The notes beneath the pieces are model-generated. The model was given only the letters and a program-made list of their open reading frames with translations. It was not told the origin of the DNA and made no database searches. A DNA stretch of 64,000 nt from Deinococcus sp. QL22 (GTDB lineage Bacteria > Deinococcota > Deinococci > Deinococcales > Deinococcaceae). The stretch covers positions 332,186-396,185 of the forward strand of contig NZ_CP097153.1 in NCBI RefSeq assembly GCF_023370075.1, in the 5' to 3' direction. The position numbers and the translations under genes are program-made. Positions 55,288 through 64,000 of the stretch are shown piece by piece; position 1 is the first letter of the stretch, and each line of letters opens with the position of its first letter.

Positions 55288-57726
55288 TTAATAGCTTAAA
55301 AGATTTTGTTCGTTGACAAAGATGGCTTTAATAGTCAGCGAAACATTGACAGCACGTACACTCAGTTCCAAAGTCTGGGCCGGAGAATCTTCGAGCGTAA
55401 GCCCATGTTCCATCCAGCTGCCTAAAGCGACATTGGAGTGAACGTGGTGCCGAATGCCGCCCTCATGATAATGGTCCTGTTCGAAGGGCACCAACACCTG
55501 AGCTGTTTTCGAGCCTTGCAGCCCAAGACGCAGGGCAAAAGGTGCGAGCATTGGCCCCAGTTCTTCCCCGCCGCCGTAAACGTCGAGGCGCCACATCAAC
55601 CGGATGCTTAAGGGCAAGAGACTCATTCTCGCAGGCAGATCAAAACGCAGGGTCAAGGTCGAGGGATGTCCGTACCGGCTGGAACTCAGCACGGTCAATC
55701 CGCCTCGATTGCCCGACAGTAAATATCCCTGACGGCTTACAGGCATTTCGGTGAGTGGCATGTGCCCAAGCTCTGCAGGCAGGTCGATCAAGGGCACGGG
55801 CAAGCGTTGAGGCGACTGAATCGGGTGCTGTCTCAGGGGGCTGTCGTCAGGGAGGCGCACGGTATAGAGGTCTTGCAGGGCCGCCGCTTCTTCGGGCAAA
55901 TTGGCACGGGCGGCGTAATAGCCTGCCAAGCCGGGCGACTGTTCTGAAAGGGCGGTCATGAGCCGCCGCCGAATATCTTGGCGCAGCAGTTGAGGCAGCT
56001 GACTGGCCAACGTGACGCGCATGCCCTCACTCCTGAAGGCGTAGTGCGGTTCAGCCGTGGTACTGCCGCGCTCAGGCAAACAGCCCGGCCAACGCAGCGG
56101 CACTTCCGGCTCGGCTTCGACCAACACATGGTGCTTCAGGGCCTCGTACAGCAGCGCTTCTGTACCGCCGATGGATTGCCCCAGCACGGCACTGGCAAGG
56201 CCCGCGTCAAACTGACCATAGATCACGCTCAGGCGTTCTACGGCTTCGCGCATGGGCAAGGGCCAGTGGTCGACTTCATGGCTGAGCGTCTCGCGGAGCG
56301 CCTGCGGGAAAGCGGAGCCGCCGTTCTGTTCTAAATCAGCCGTCTGGTCGATCAGACTCAGCAAATGCAGGGGGTTGCCCTCGCTGCGCTGCACCAACCG
56401 CGCTGCCAACGCCTGCAACTGCTCGATGGGTTCAAAGGGAAACTGAGCTTCCAGTGCATGTTGAACACTGAGCGTCGACAAGGGTGGCAGCGCCAGTTCG
56501 AGTCGGCGGGCACGGTCAAGTGAACTGCGCATTGCGCGGGCCAAGGGCACCTGCTCGGCGGGTTCGCGGCTGAGAATCAAAAAGACCCGCTGCGTGTCCC
56601 CAGAAGCCTCAAACAAATATTCAAAGAGTGGAATAAGTTCAGGGGGCGCGTCCTGTGGCCGGTCAAAGATAAGAAGCACGGGCCGGGGCACCTTCGAGAG
56701 CACGTGCGCCACCTTCACCACATCTTCTTCTAAGCTGGCCGGTTTCATTAGCAGGCGGTTAAGGGCCTCGGCACTCGCCTCATCACACAGCTTGAGCAGG
56801 GCCTGGGCCAGGCTGGCCAGCATCAGGCGGCTGGAGCGCAGGCTGGACACCCGCACCTCTTGCCAATTGAGTTGCTGCGCTACCGATTCGGCCAGGTGGC
56901 TTTTGCCGCTGCCGGGAGGCCCGTGCAGCACCACCAACTGAGACTGCGCTTCGGCCCGCCGGAACGCCTGGCGCAGCTCGTACTGCTCATGAGCGCGGTC
57001 AAAATTGACGGCCCCGATTTTAGAGCGGTTGGGCTGAAGGGGTTCTGGCGAGGTCTCCGCCATTCCGGCAGAGGGCAGACTCACGGGTCTCATCGGGGTC
57101 AGCGTGACCGTGCGTTCTGGCCCACGACTTGCGGGAGAAAGGGACGAGCCAGCGGCAAGGGCCAGAACTGGGGGTGCGTCCTGGAGTTCGCTGGGGTCTT
57201 CCAAATCCAACGACCTGGCCCGTTCGGCAATGAGGCGCGTGGCCCACGTATGGTTTTCGCGTGCGTAACGCCAGTACATTCGGCTCAGGTGCTGCTCTAT
57301 TTGCTGCGTCATGAGCCAACGCTGCTGATCCACCCAACTCTGAAAGGTCGAGCTGCCCAGATCTTCAAGGCCAGTGAACGGCAGGCCGCGAATCATGGCC
57401 AGCCAATCGGTCAACTGACTCTGATTCATTGATCGGTTGGCCGACTCACACCACATCTCAAAATCACTGGTGACATTTTCCAGATGAAGAAGCTGGTGGC
57501 TAGACGGAAACACATTCAGTCCAGCAGATCTGATCCGGGCCAGTTCTACACGCAAATTTTTACGTGCCTCGGGCGTATTCCAGAGCAGATTAGACAGCCG
57601 CTCGCGGTGCTGGGGCTGTTTTTCTATGTACAGATAAATAATGAGGGCCACAGCCTTGGCCGACAAAGGTACCGTCCGCCTTGCCAGCGTAATGTGGGCA
57701 TGGCCCAAAAGATGAACAATCAGCAC
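55288..57726 (-). CDS. BTAD/STAND-type transcriptional regulator with P-loop ATPase
   Basis: 812 aa, GTG start with AAGGAGGGAG before it. An N-terminal winged-helix/BTAD-like region (1-180) in SARP style reads ...KAVALIIYLYIEKQPQHRERLSNLLWN and ...KNLRVELARIRSAG. A P-loop ATPase follows: GPPGSGKS (269-276) and Walker B VLLIFDRPQD. The last about 200 residues are beta-rich with no family I know. It converges on the second lipoprotein gene. Target genes are unknown; a role for surface polysaccharide genes is conjecture. Confidence 0.75.
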   Translation of the reverse strand: MLIVHLLGHAHITLARRTVPLSAKAVALIIYLYIEKQPQHRERLSNLLWNTPEARKNLRVELARIRSAGLNVFPSSHQLLHLENVTSDFEMWCESANRSMNQSQLTDWLAMIRGLPFTGLEDLGSSTFQSWVDQQRWLMTQQIEQHLSRMYWRYARENHTWATRLIAERARSLDLEDPSELQDAPPVLALAAGSSLSPASRGPERTVTLTPMRPVSLPSAGMAETSPEPLQPNRSKIGAVNFDRAHEQYELRQAFRRAEAQSQLVVLHGPPGSGKSHLAESVAQQLNWQEVRVSSLRSSRLMLASLAQALLKLCDEASAEALNRLLMKPASLEEDVVKVAHVLSKVPRPVLLIFDRPQDAPPELIPLFEYLFEASGDTQRVFLILSREPAEQVPLARAMRSSLDRARRLELALPPLSTLSVQHALEAQFPFEPIEQLQALAARLVQRSEGNPLHLLSLIDQTADLEQNGGSAFPQALRETLSHEVDHWPLPMREAVERLSVIYGQFDAGLASAVLGQSIGGTEALLYEALKHHVLVEAEPEVPLRWPGCLPERGSTTAEPHYAFRSEGMRVTLASQLPQLLRQDIRRRLMTALSEQSPGLAGYYAARANLPEEAAALQDLYTVRLPDDSPLRQHPIQSPQRLPVPLIDLPAELGHMPLTEMPVSRQGYLLSGNRGGLTVLSSSRYGHPSTLTLRFDLPARMSLLPLSIRLMWRLDVYGGGEELGPMLAPFALRLGLQGSKTAQVLVPFEQDHYHEGGIRHHVHSNVALGSWMEHGLTLEDSPAQTLELSVRAVNVSLTIKAIFVNEQNLLSY

Positions 57727-58468
57727 GAGAACTCCCTCCTTGCTCCAGTTCCCGCCCTGTCGTTTGGGCTTTGCGGGAGCACTCTCTTCGGTAAAATTTG
57801 CTGCACCCTTATAGACGAACCGGAAGGATTACTTGCTTAAACTCGACCAGAATAACTTTATTAGCATCCCCGTCACTTAAAATAAAAGCTTTATAAATGA
57901 CGGCCCCGTGAGAGAAAACCAAATCCGATTCGACCTGCTGATGAGTGGCCTATCATGCGGATGTTTAACAGTCATCCATCGGCTGACCATTACAGACTAT
58001 TAAGGAACCTGAACGTGGTGTAGCGCTCGTCCTGTAAGGCAACCTCTACAACACTCAGCGTTGAACGCAGCTGGACCAGAAGCGGAGCTCATTCCTGAGC
58101 GGATAGCTAGTGTTAGTAAAACTCTCACAGAACGAACAGCAAGAGAAGTCGCTCTGTATGGAGCTTAGAGAATATTACATGACTTTTCTCTAGGTCTTAA
58201 ATGAAGACAGCATTATTTTTCCCCCATCTAAGAGGGGAATGACACAGCGTGAGGACGAAAACAGGACAGCACACAAGGATCAACGTTACTAATGTATCAC
58301 AGGTCATCCGTTGAGTGTGAGATTTTTCACATCAGATCAGTACCGTTAAAGTCCGGCTCGCGGGCATTAGCTCTGACTTAACGCCCAGGCGCTCATGCTG
58401 CATCCGTCCCGCCAAACGGCTGGAGGCGGCCAGCGAATGGCCTGCTGTGCAAGAAGGAGAAGAAAACG
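57727..58468. other. AT-rich intergenic region upstream of the polysaccharide cluster
   Basis: No convincing reading frame in about 740 bp. Elements of a promoter for the epimerase gene probably lie here but no specific sites were recognised. No repeat or RNA was found. Confidence 0.35.
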
Positions 58469-59536
58469 ATGGGTGTAGCGTTGATCTCAGGATCTGCCGG
58501 TCTGATCGGCTCCGAAGCGGTGCGGTTTTTTGCTGCACTGGGCCTAGACGTTGTGGGCATTGACAACGATATGCGTCAGTATTTCTTTGGTGAGGAAGCC
58601 TCGACGCGCTGGAACCGCAGCCGCTTGGAGACCCAGATAGGCAATTATCACCACCAAGACGTCGATATTCGGGATGCCTCGGCGCTGGACGCCGTATTTG
58701 CTAAATACGGTAAGTCTATTGAACTCGTGATTCATACGGCGGCGCAGCCTTCGCATGACTGGGCGGCCCGCGATCCTTTCGTGGATTTCTCGGTAAACGC
58801 CAACGGCACGCTGAACATGCTGGAAGCGGCCCGCGCCCACTGCCCCGACGCGCCCTTTATTTTCACCTCGACCAACAAGGTGTACGGCGATACACCCAAC
58901 TTTTTGCCGCTACAGGAACTGGCGACCCGCTGGGAAATTGATCCCACACACCGTTACTCGCCTGGCATTGCCGAAGACATGAGCATCGACCAGAGCAAGC
59001 ACTCGCTGTTCGGGGCCTCCAAGGTAGCCGCCGACGTGCTGGTGCAGGAATACGGGCGCTACTTTGGCATGAAAACCGTGTCGTTCCGGGGCGGCTGTCT
59101 GACCGGGCCAAACCACTCCGGCACGCAGTTGCACGGCTTTTTGGCCTACCTGATGAAGTGCGCCATGACCGGTACGCCCTACACCATTTTCGGCTATCAG
59201 GGCAAACAGGTGCGCGACAATATCCATTCCGCCGACCTGATTGCCGCCTTTGCCGAATTCTTCCAGCACCCGCGTTCCGGCGAGGTCTACAACATCGGCG
59301 GCGGGCGCGAAAGCAACTGCTCCATGCTGGAAGCCATCGCGCTGTGCCAGGAGATCACGGGCCGCGAACTGAACCACACCTACGCCGAAGACAACCGCAG
59401 CGGCGACCATATCTGGTACATCAGCGACCTTGCCAAGTTCAAGGCGCACTATCCGGGCTGGGGCATCACTTACGATGTGCCGCGCATTTTGCAAGAAATG
59501 CATTCGGTCAATCAGGAGCGGTGGGCCGTTACATGA
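58469..59536 (+). CDS. NAD-dependent nucleotide-sugar epimerase (CDP-paratose/tyvelose epimerase-like)
   Basis: 355 aa; AGGAG lies 8 nt before the ATG. Rossmann motif SGSAGLIGS at residues 7-15, [12 protein letters not shown] catalytic-type Thr/Ser region, and [12 protein letters not shown] and ...[18 protein letters not shown] later. The SDR Tyr-x-x-x-Lys reads FGASK, so the Tyr is Phe; my memory is that this family commonly has Phe here, which needs checking. The next gene is coupled by ATGA overlap (59533-59536). It probably makes a modified sugar for the surface polymer; the exact substrate is unclear. Confidence 0.82.
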   Translation: MGVALISGSAGLIGSEAVRFFAALGLDVVGIDNDMRQYFFGEEASTRWNRSRLETQIGNYHHQDVDIRDASALDAVFAKYGKSIELVIHTAAQPSHDWAARDPFVDFSVNANGTLNMLEAARAHCPDAPFIFTSTNKVYGDTPNFLPLQELATRWEIDPTHRYSPGIAEDMSIDQSKHSLFGASKVAADVLVQEYGRYFGMKTVSFRGGCLTGPNHSGTQLHGFLAYLMKCAMTGTPYTIFGYQGKQVRDNIHSADLIAAFAEFFQHPRSGEVYNIGGGRESNCSMLEAIALCQEITGRELNHTYAEDNRSGDHIWYISDLAKFKAHYPGWGITYDVPRILQEMHSVNQERWAVT

Positions 59537-60339
59537 TCAATCTGGGCGCACATTCGATCTTGGGCGTGAAAATCCATGCCGTCGACTACGACTATGCGGT
59601 GAAGGTCATCCGTGAGGCCGCACGCAACAAGCAGGCGTTTACGGTGAGTGCGCTGGCCGTTCACGGCGTCATGACCGGCATGACCAATGCCGAGCACGCC
59701 CGCCGCTTAAATGGGCTGAATCTGGTGGTGCCCGACGGCCAACCCGTGCGCTGGGCGCTGGGGTTGTTGCACGGCAAAAGCCTACCCGACCGGGTGTACG
59801 GCCCCGAATTGACCCTGCGGGTCGCTCAAGCTTTGGCCGAAGACGACCTCAGCGTGTACCTCTACGGCAGCCAACCCGCCGTGCTGGAACGCTTTGCCCA
59901 AAATTTGCAGGCCAAGTTTCCGGGGTTGCGGGTCGCGGGCATGGAAGCCTCCAAGTTTCGCCAGACCACCCCCGAAGAGCAGCAGGCCATCGCAGAACGC
60001 ATCCGCGAATCGGGCGCGAATGCCGTGTTCGTGGGCCTCGGCTGCCCGCGCCAAGAAGTCTGGGCCTTCGAGTACGCGCCGCTGCTCAACCTGCCGATTC
60101 TGGCAGTCGGCGCGGCCTTTGATTTCCACGCGGGCACCTTGCCGCAGGCTCCCAAGCGCATGCAAAACGCGGGGCTGGAATGGCTGTTCCGTCTGATTCA
60201 AGAACCCCGCCGCCTCTGGAAACGCTATGTCCTCCTTAATCCCCTGTTCCTGTGGAATCTGTTCTTGCAGGGCATCCGGGTGCGCCCTTTTCCAGTAAAT
60301 TTGCCCAATGGGCAGGAGCAACCTCAACGTTACGGCTAA
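59533..60339 (+). CDS. WecG/TagA/CpsF family glycosyltransferase
   Basis: 268 aa; the ATG overlaps the upstream stop. GT26 patterns: [47 protein letters not shown], the late [12 protein letters not shown], and [29 protein letters not shown]. It transfers an N-acetylmannosamine(uronate)-type sugar to a lipid carrier in related systems. The downstream gene begins 150 bp later. Confidence 0.9.
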   Translation: MINLGAHSILGVKIHAVDYDYAVKVIREAARNKQAFTVSALAVHGVMTGMTNAEHARRLNGLNLVVPDGQPVRWALGLLHGKSLPDRVYGPELTLRVAQALAEDDLSVYLYGSQPAVLERFAQNLQAKFPGLRVAGMEASKFRQTTPEEQQAIAERIRESGANAVFVGLGCPRQEVWAFEYAPLLNLPILAVGAAFDFHAGTLPQAPKRMQNAGLEWLFRLIQEPRRLWKRYVLLNPLFLWNLFLQGIRVRPFPVNLPNGQEQPQRYG

Positions 60340-60489
60340 GTCGTTTGGCCGGGAGCAAAGAATGAAGCAACGATGGGTTCAACCGACCTGTGCGCCACAC
60401 CTCACTGCTGACACCCAGACCGGTCAGGCCCAATCCAGGCAGCTGCGCTCCTTGCGGTGGTCAAGCTACCGCGTGCAGGAGCCGCGCGC

Positions 60490-61422
60490 GTGAATCTTCC
60501 TGACAACAGCAAGATTTTCGTGGCCTATCCGGCGGGCGCCCTCAGAGACGCCTTGGTGGCCCGTTTAACGGCGCATGGACACGACAATCTGGTAGTCGCC
60601 GATATGCTGGACTTGCGCGACAAGGGGCCGGTTCTCGAATTTTTTGAGCGCGAACTTCCCGATTACGTCTTTTTTATGTCAGCGCAGGCCAGAAGTCTGG
60701 ACGCCGATACCTTTCAGCCTCCGCAGTGGCTGCGCGACAACCTGCTCAGCGTGACCAATGTTGTGGATGCGGCCTATCTGTACGACGTGACCAAACTGCT
60801 GTGCCTCGATTGCAGCGCCACGCTGCTGGAAGACGCCGCACTCCCCTTACAGCGCCAGCACCGGCCCTCAGCGCGGCTTGAAGAAGCCCGTTACGCCTGT
60901 GCGGTGACGCGCCGGGCCACCACTGAGCTGTGCGACAGTTACCGCCGTCAGTACAACTGCAACTTTGTGAGCGCGATGAGCAGCAGCGTGTACGGGCCGG
61001 GTGTGCGCTCCGAACCGGGCTGCGCCCTCGTGCCGACCCTGCTCGAAGAGATGCAGCGGGCAACCGAAGCCAATCTGCCTGTCTTCCAGGTGTTAGGCCA
61101 CCCACAAGAACGGCACGCGCTGCTGCACATCGATGATCTGACCAACGCCACCATGTTCCTGATGGGTGAGGCCGCGCAGTCTGGACAGTTTGGCGTGGGA
61201 TTGACGCAGTCCACCACCCTATCCGAACTGGTCGATCTAGCGGCCACGCTGACGGGCTACCGGGGCACCTTTGAATTTGGCCCACGTACTTCGCCCATGT
61301 CATCCCCTACGACTGAACTGGCCCTCGAGCAACTGGGGTGGCGGCCCACCGTCACCTTGCAGTCGGGCATGTCCGACACCGCCCGCTGGCAAGTTCAAGC
61401 CCACTATTCGGCCCAGTATTAA
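60490..61422 (+). CDS. GDP-L-fucose synthase-like protein, probable pseudoenzyme
   Basis: 310 aa from GTG at 60490, GGAG about 9 nt upstream. The frame is intact and aligns with GDP-fucose synthase, but key sites are changed: of the NAD Gly-x-x-Gly-x-x-Gly pattern only the middle Gly (G16) remains (VAYPAGALRD); the catalytic Ser is C108, the Cys is A110, the Tyr remains (Y135), the Lys is V139 and the His is Ala near 179. GPHPQERHALLHIDD-like later parts are retained. Loss of all but one catalytic residue in an intact gene suggests a binding or scaffold role (inference). It sits between the transferase and Ugd genes. Confidence 0.75.
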   Translation: MNLPDNSKIFVAYPAGALRDALVARLTAHGHDNLVVADMLDLRDKGPVLEFFERELPDYVFFMSAQARSLDADTFQPPQWLRDNLLSVTNVVDAAYLYDVTKLLCLDCSATLLEDAALPLQRQHRPSARLEEARYACAVTRRATTELCDSYRRQYNCNFVSAMSSSVYGPGVRSEPGCALVPTLLEEMQRATEANLPVFQVLGHPQERHALLHIDDLTNATMFLMGEAAQSGQFGVGLTQSTTLSELVDLAATLTGYRGTFEFGPRTSPMSSPTTELALEQLGWRPTVTLQSGMSDTARWQVQAHYSAQY

Positions 61423-61791
61423 GCATAAAACGCGGGTGCTGGGTAGAGAAGGGCTGGGTTAACAGCGACTGGGCAAACAGTGATTATGCAGGGCGAGATC
61501 CAGTCTCGTTCAGCAGATAGAAAAATAGTCATTCGGAAAGAGTTGAGCCTGTTTAGCGCCTTCCTGAGCTAAAGATAAACCCTCCAGAAAAAAGATTTCG
61601 CGGTGGGTTTATTTTTCGTTAGCGCCCCTGAGTTTACCTTTTGCGTGTTGGTTCTGGGGCCAAACCTGCCTGTCTCTCCAGAATCTGAATTTTCCCCTGT
61701 ACAGGCATTTGAAGCGGCAACCGCGCACCGTCAGGTTGCTCAACCCCCTAAAAGAAGACCGTTAAACCAGAAAGGAAAAAGGAGAACCAAG
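61423..61791. other. Intergenic region with a weak terminator
   Basis: No gene. TAAACCC (61576-61582) pairs with GGGTTTA (61605-61611) over a 22-nt loop, followed by TTTTT; a weak terminator of the preceding gene is possible. The ugd gene starts at 61792. Confidence 0.4.
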
Positions 61792-63216
61792 ATGCAACCA
61801 ACCGAAATATTGGCCGCACCACTGAAAGTCGCCGTCGTGGGCACCGGGTACGTGGGCATGGGCACCGCCGTCATGCTGGCCTCGCTTGGGCATCAGGTCG
61901 TGGGCATCGATATCGACCAGAAGAAAATCGAGATGCTGCGGCGCGGCGAGTTGCCGATTTACGAACCCGGCCTTGAGGACCTGCTGCGCTCCAGTCAGGA
62001 GCGCCTGCGCTGGACGGACGACTACTCCACGGCCATCCCCGACGCCGACGTGATCTTTATCTGCGTGGGCACCCCGCCCCTGCCCAGTGGTCAGCCCAAT
62101 CTGCGTTACGTGGCCGAAGCCGCCCAGAGCGTGGCCCGCAACCTGAACGGCAAGCTGCAAGTCGTGGTGAACAAGAGTACGGTTCCGGTAGGCACCGGCG
62201 ACTGGGTCTCCCGCATTCTGGAAGAACATGCGCTCGACTACTCGGCGGGCCGCTACGTGGTGGTCAGCAATCCCGAATTCCTGCGCGAAGGCACGGCGCT
62301 GCACGACAGCCTCTACCCTGACCGCATCGTGCTGGGCAGCTCCTCGCCCGAAGGCATCGAGCGTTTGCGTCAGCTGTATCAGCCCCTCCTAGAGCAGACC
62401 TTTACGCCGCCCGAAGGCATGCCCCGTCCCGCCAACTACACGCTGCCCGAACTGGTCACGACCAGCCTCAGCAGCGCCGAGATGATCAAGTACGCCGCCA
62501 ACGCTTTCCTCGCCCTGAAAATCAGTTTTGCCAACGAGATCGCGGGACTGTGCGAGTGCGTGGACGCCGACATCGAGCAAGTGACGCACGGCATCGGCTG
62601 TGACCAGCGTATCGGTCACCGCTTCTTGTCAGCCGGCGCGGGTTGGGGCGGCAGCTGCTTTGGCAAGGACACGGCGGCCCTAATCAGCACAGGCAGCGAG
62701 TACGGCTACACCATGCCCATTTTGCGCGCTGCCGTGGAAGTAAACCAGCGCCAGCGCCACCTGGTCATCAGCAAATTGCAGCGCCACCTTCACCGCCTTC
62801 AGGGCAAACGCGTGGCGGTGCTGGGCTTAGCTTTCAAACCCAACACCGACGACTTGCGCGACGCCCCTGCCCACGACTGCATTGCCCGCCTGATGGACTT
62901 GGGAGCCAAAGTCGTGGTGCATGATCCCGTTGCTATGCCGCACGCCCGCCGCGAGTGGGCACACTTGGAATACGACGAAGCTGCCACCGCCGCCGCCGCT
63001 CTGCACGGGGCCGACGCCGTAATCTTGATGACCGAGTGGGACGAGTACCGCACGCTGGACTGGGATCAGGCCGTGCGGAATATGCGCCGCCGCCTGATCA
63101 TCGACACGCGCAACGTATTGACGCAGTTGCCCCAGCACAGCACCGTTGAGCAGATTGGCCGCACTGCCCTGCACAACATCCCCGACAATGAGGTGTTGGC
63201 CGAGGCTATGGCATGA
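61792..63216 (+). CDS. ugd: UDP-glucose 6-dehydrogenase
   Basis: 474 aa from the ATG at 61792, AAAGGAGA upstream; a frame extending further upstream exists but has no family match. N-terminal GTGYVG NAD motif (17-22), K233 and N237 in [19 protein letters not shown], catalytic C289 in GGSCFGKD, then a UDP-binding C-terminal domain with [16 protein letters not shown]. It oxidises UDP-glucose to UDP-glucuronate with two NAD. The next gene is overlapped by ATGA (63213-63216) and may use the product. Confidence 0.95.
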   Translation: MQPTEILAAPLKVAVVGTGYVGMGTAVMLASLGHQVVGIDIDQKKIEMLRRGELPIYEPGLEDLLRSSQERLRWTDDYSTAIPDADVIFICVGTPPLPSGQPNLRYVAEAAQSVARNLNGKLQVVVNKSTVPVGTGDWVSRILEEHALDYSAGRYVVVSNPEFLREGTALHDSLYPDRIVLGSSSPEGIERLRQLYQPLLEQTFTPPEGMPRPANYTLPELVTTSLSSAEMIKYAANAFLALKISFANEIAGLCECVDADIEQVTHGIGCDQRIGHRFLSAGAGWGGSCFGKDTAALISTGSEYGYTMPILRAAVEVNQRQRHLVISKLQRHLHRLQGKRVAVLGLAFKPNTDDLRDAPAHDCIARLMDLGAKVVVHDPVAMPHARREWAHLEYDEAATAAAALHGADAVILMTEWDEYRTLDWDQAVRNMRRRLIIDTRNVLTQLPQHSTVEQIGRTALHNIPDNEVLAEAMA

Positions 63217-64000
63217 CCAATCAGCCCCTGAGAATTCTGATCACCGGCAGTGCTGGGTTCGTAGGGTCGCACTTGGTGGAGCGTTTCTTGGGCGAGGGCC
63301 ACACGGTCATTGGCGTGGACAACTACATCAGCGGTCAGCGCCAGAACACCGATCTGTTCATTAGTCATCCCCGCTTTCAGTTTCTTCAAGCCGATGTCAG
63401 CGCTGGCATTCCTTATACCGGAGAGCAGCTCGATTGGGTGCTGCATTTTGCCTCTCCGGCCAGTCCCCCCCATTACCAGGAGTTTCCCGTCGAAACCCTG
63501 ATGGTGGGCGCTCAGGGCACGCAGAACGGGTTGGAGTTGGCCCTGAAACACGGTGCCAAGTTCTTTCTGGCCAGTACCAGCGAAGTTTACGGCGATCCGC
63601 ATGTGCACCCGCAGCCCGAAAGCTACTGGGGCCATGTCAATCCCAACGGCCTGAGAAGCTGCTACGACGAGGCCAAACGCTATGCCGAAGCGATCACGAT
63701 GGCGTATCACCGAGATAAGAAGGTCGATACCCGGATCATCCGAATTTTCAACACGTATGGCCCCCGGATGCGGGCCGACGATGGACGGGTCATCACCAAT
63801 TTCGTGCATCAGGCGCTGCGTGGAGAGCCACTCACCATCTACGGTGACGGCCTCCAAACCCGCAGCTTCCAGTATGTCGACGACCTGGTCGAAGGCATTA
63901 CCCGTTTGATGGGCGTGACCTATCACGAACCCGTGAATCTGGGGAATCCCACCGAATTCACCATGTTGGAGCTGGCCGACGTCGTGCGTGAGATCATCAA
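63213..64000 (+). CDS. UDP-glucuronate decarboxylase-like epimerase, cut by the window end
   Basis: At least 262 aa; C-terminus is outside. [19 protein letters not shown] holds the NAD site, [12 protein letters not shown] the Ser/Thr, [11 protein letters not shown] the Tyr-x-x-x-Lys, and [18 protein letters not shown] and [10 protein letters not shown] complete the UXS pattern. It should convert UDP-glucuronate to UDP-xylose. Its ATG overlaps the stop of ugd, so the pair forms a UDP-xylose pathway. Confidence 0.88.
   Translation, partial: MTNQPLRILITGSAGFVGSHLVERFLGEGHTVIGVDNYISGQRQNTDLFISHPRFQFLQADVSAGIPYTGEQLDWVLHFASPASPPHYQEFPVETLMVGAQGTQNGLELALKHGAKFFLASTSEVYGDPHVHPQPESYWGHVNPNGLRSCYDEAKRYAEAITMAYHRDKKVDTRIIRIFNTYGPRMRADDGRVITNFVHQALRGEPLTIYGDGLQTRSFQYVDDLVEGITRLMGVTYHEPVNLGNPTEFTMLELADVVREII

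Overview
The window looks like part of a large secondary replicon (megaplasmid or chromid) of a Deinococcus-type bacterium. The grounds are high G+C coding sequence, an RPA-type plasmid initiator with an iteron array, a class Ib ribonucleotide reductase cluster, TerD/DUF475 genes, a Mn-catalase, and several genes whose -10 box (TAnnnT) lies only 6-8 nt before the start codon, the leaderless layout common in Deinococcus. No rRNA, tRNA or CRISPR array was seen.

Layout. 0-4.4 kb: a TetR-controlled module (NAD(P)-dependent reductase, flavin monooxygenase, MFS exporter). 4.4-12.5 kb: a c-di-GMP region (EAL protein, LOV-GGDEF protein, a broken GAF-HD-GYP gene, GAF-GGDEF protein) with a Mn-catalase and three decayed insertion sequences; one is bounded by 15-bp inverted repeats. 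12.5-18.5 kb: a sugar-nucleotide epimerase, a Tat-exported PhoX phosphatase overlapping a small unknown gene, and a beta-helix lipoprotein. 18.7-20.5 kb: repA and a nine-copy iteron origin. 20.7-26.7 kb: an SDR enzyme, DUF475 and TerD proteins, an SF1 helicase with an extra C-terminal domain, an SCP2 protein. 26.8-34.7 kb: a small orphan protein, an EfeM/EfeO-like protein plus FTR1 iron permease, and the convergent operon nrdI-nrdE-nrdF-thioredoxin. 34.9-41.9 kb: a LacI regulator and aldo/keto reductase divergent from a sugar ABC transporter and a GH1 beta-glucosidase. 42.3-47.7 kb: a Wzm/Wzt-type polysaccharide exporter, two GT2 glycosyltransferases and an acyltransferase. 48.2-52.5 kb: an ArsR-type regulator divergent from a GH2 glycosidase and an aldose epimerase. 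53.1-57.7 kb: a second beta-helix lipoprotein and a convergent BTAD/STAND-type regulator. 58.5-64 kb: a surface-polysaccharide precursor cluster (epimerase, WecG/TagA-type transferase, a probable pseudoenzyme related to GDP-fucose synthase, UDP-glucose dehydrogenase, and a UDP-glucuronate decarboxylase cut by the window end).

How they fit: two regulated sugar-uptake/hydrolysis modules feed carbon. The genes at 42-47 and 58-64 kb supply and export a surface polysaccharide. The two beta-helix lipoproteins carry carbohydrate-binding-like domains and may act on such polymers (inference). The c-di-GMP enzymes, one probably light-sensing, could control surface behaviour. Iron uptake, metal-dependent ribonucleotide reductase, Mn-catalase and Ter proteins suit a stress-tolerant organism.

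The least ordinary signals are: the LOV-GGDEF protein; two lipoprotein paralogues sharing 448 identical bases over 36 kb apart; a GDP-fucose synthase homologue lacking most catalytic residues; the helically phased iterons; tandem promoters each carrying a LacI operator in the spacer; and an IS whose transposase start is buried in a 10-bp hairpin. No clearly new multi-gene system was recognised.
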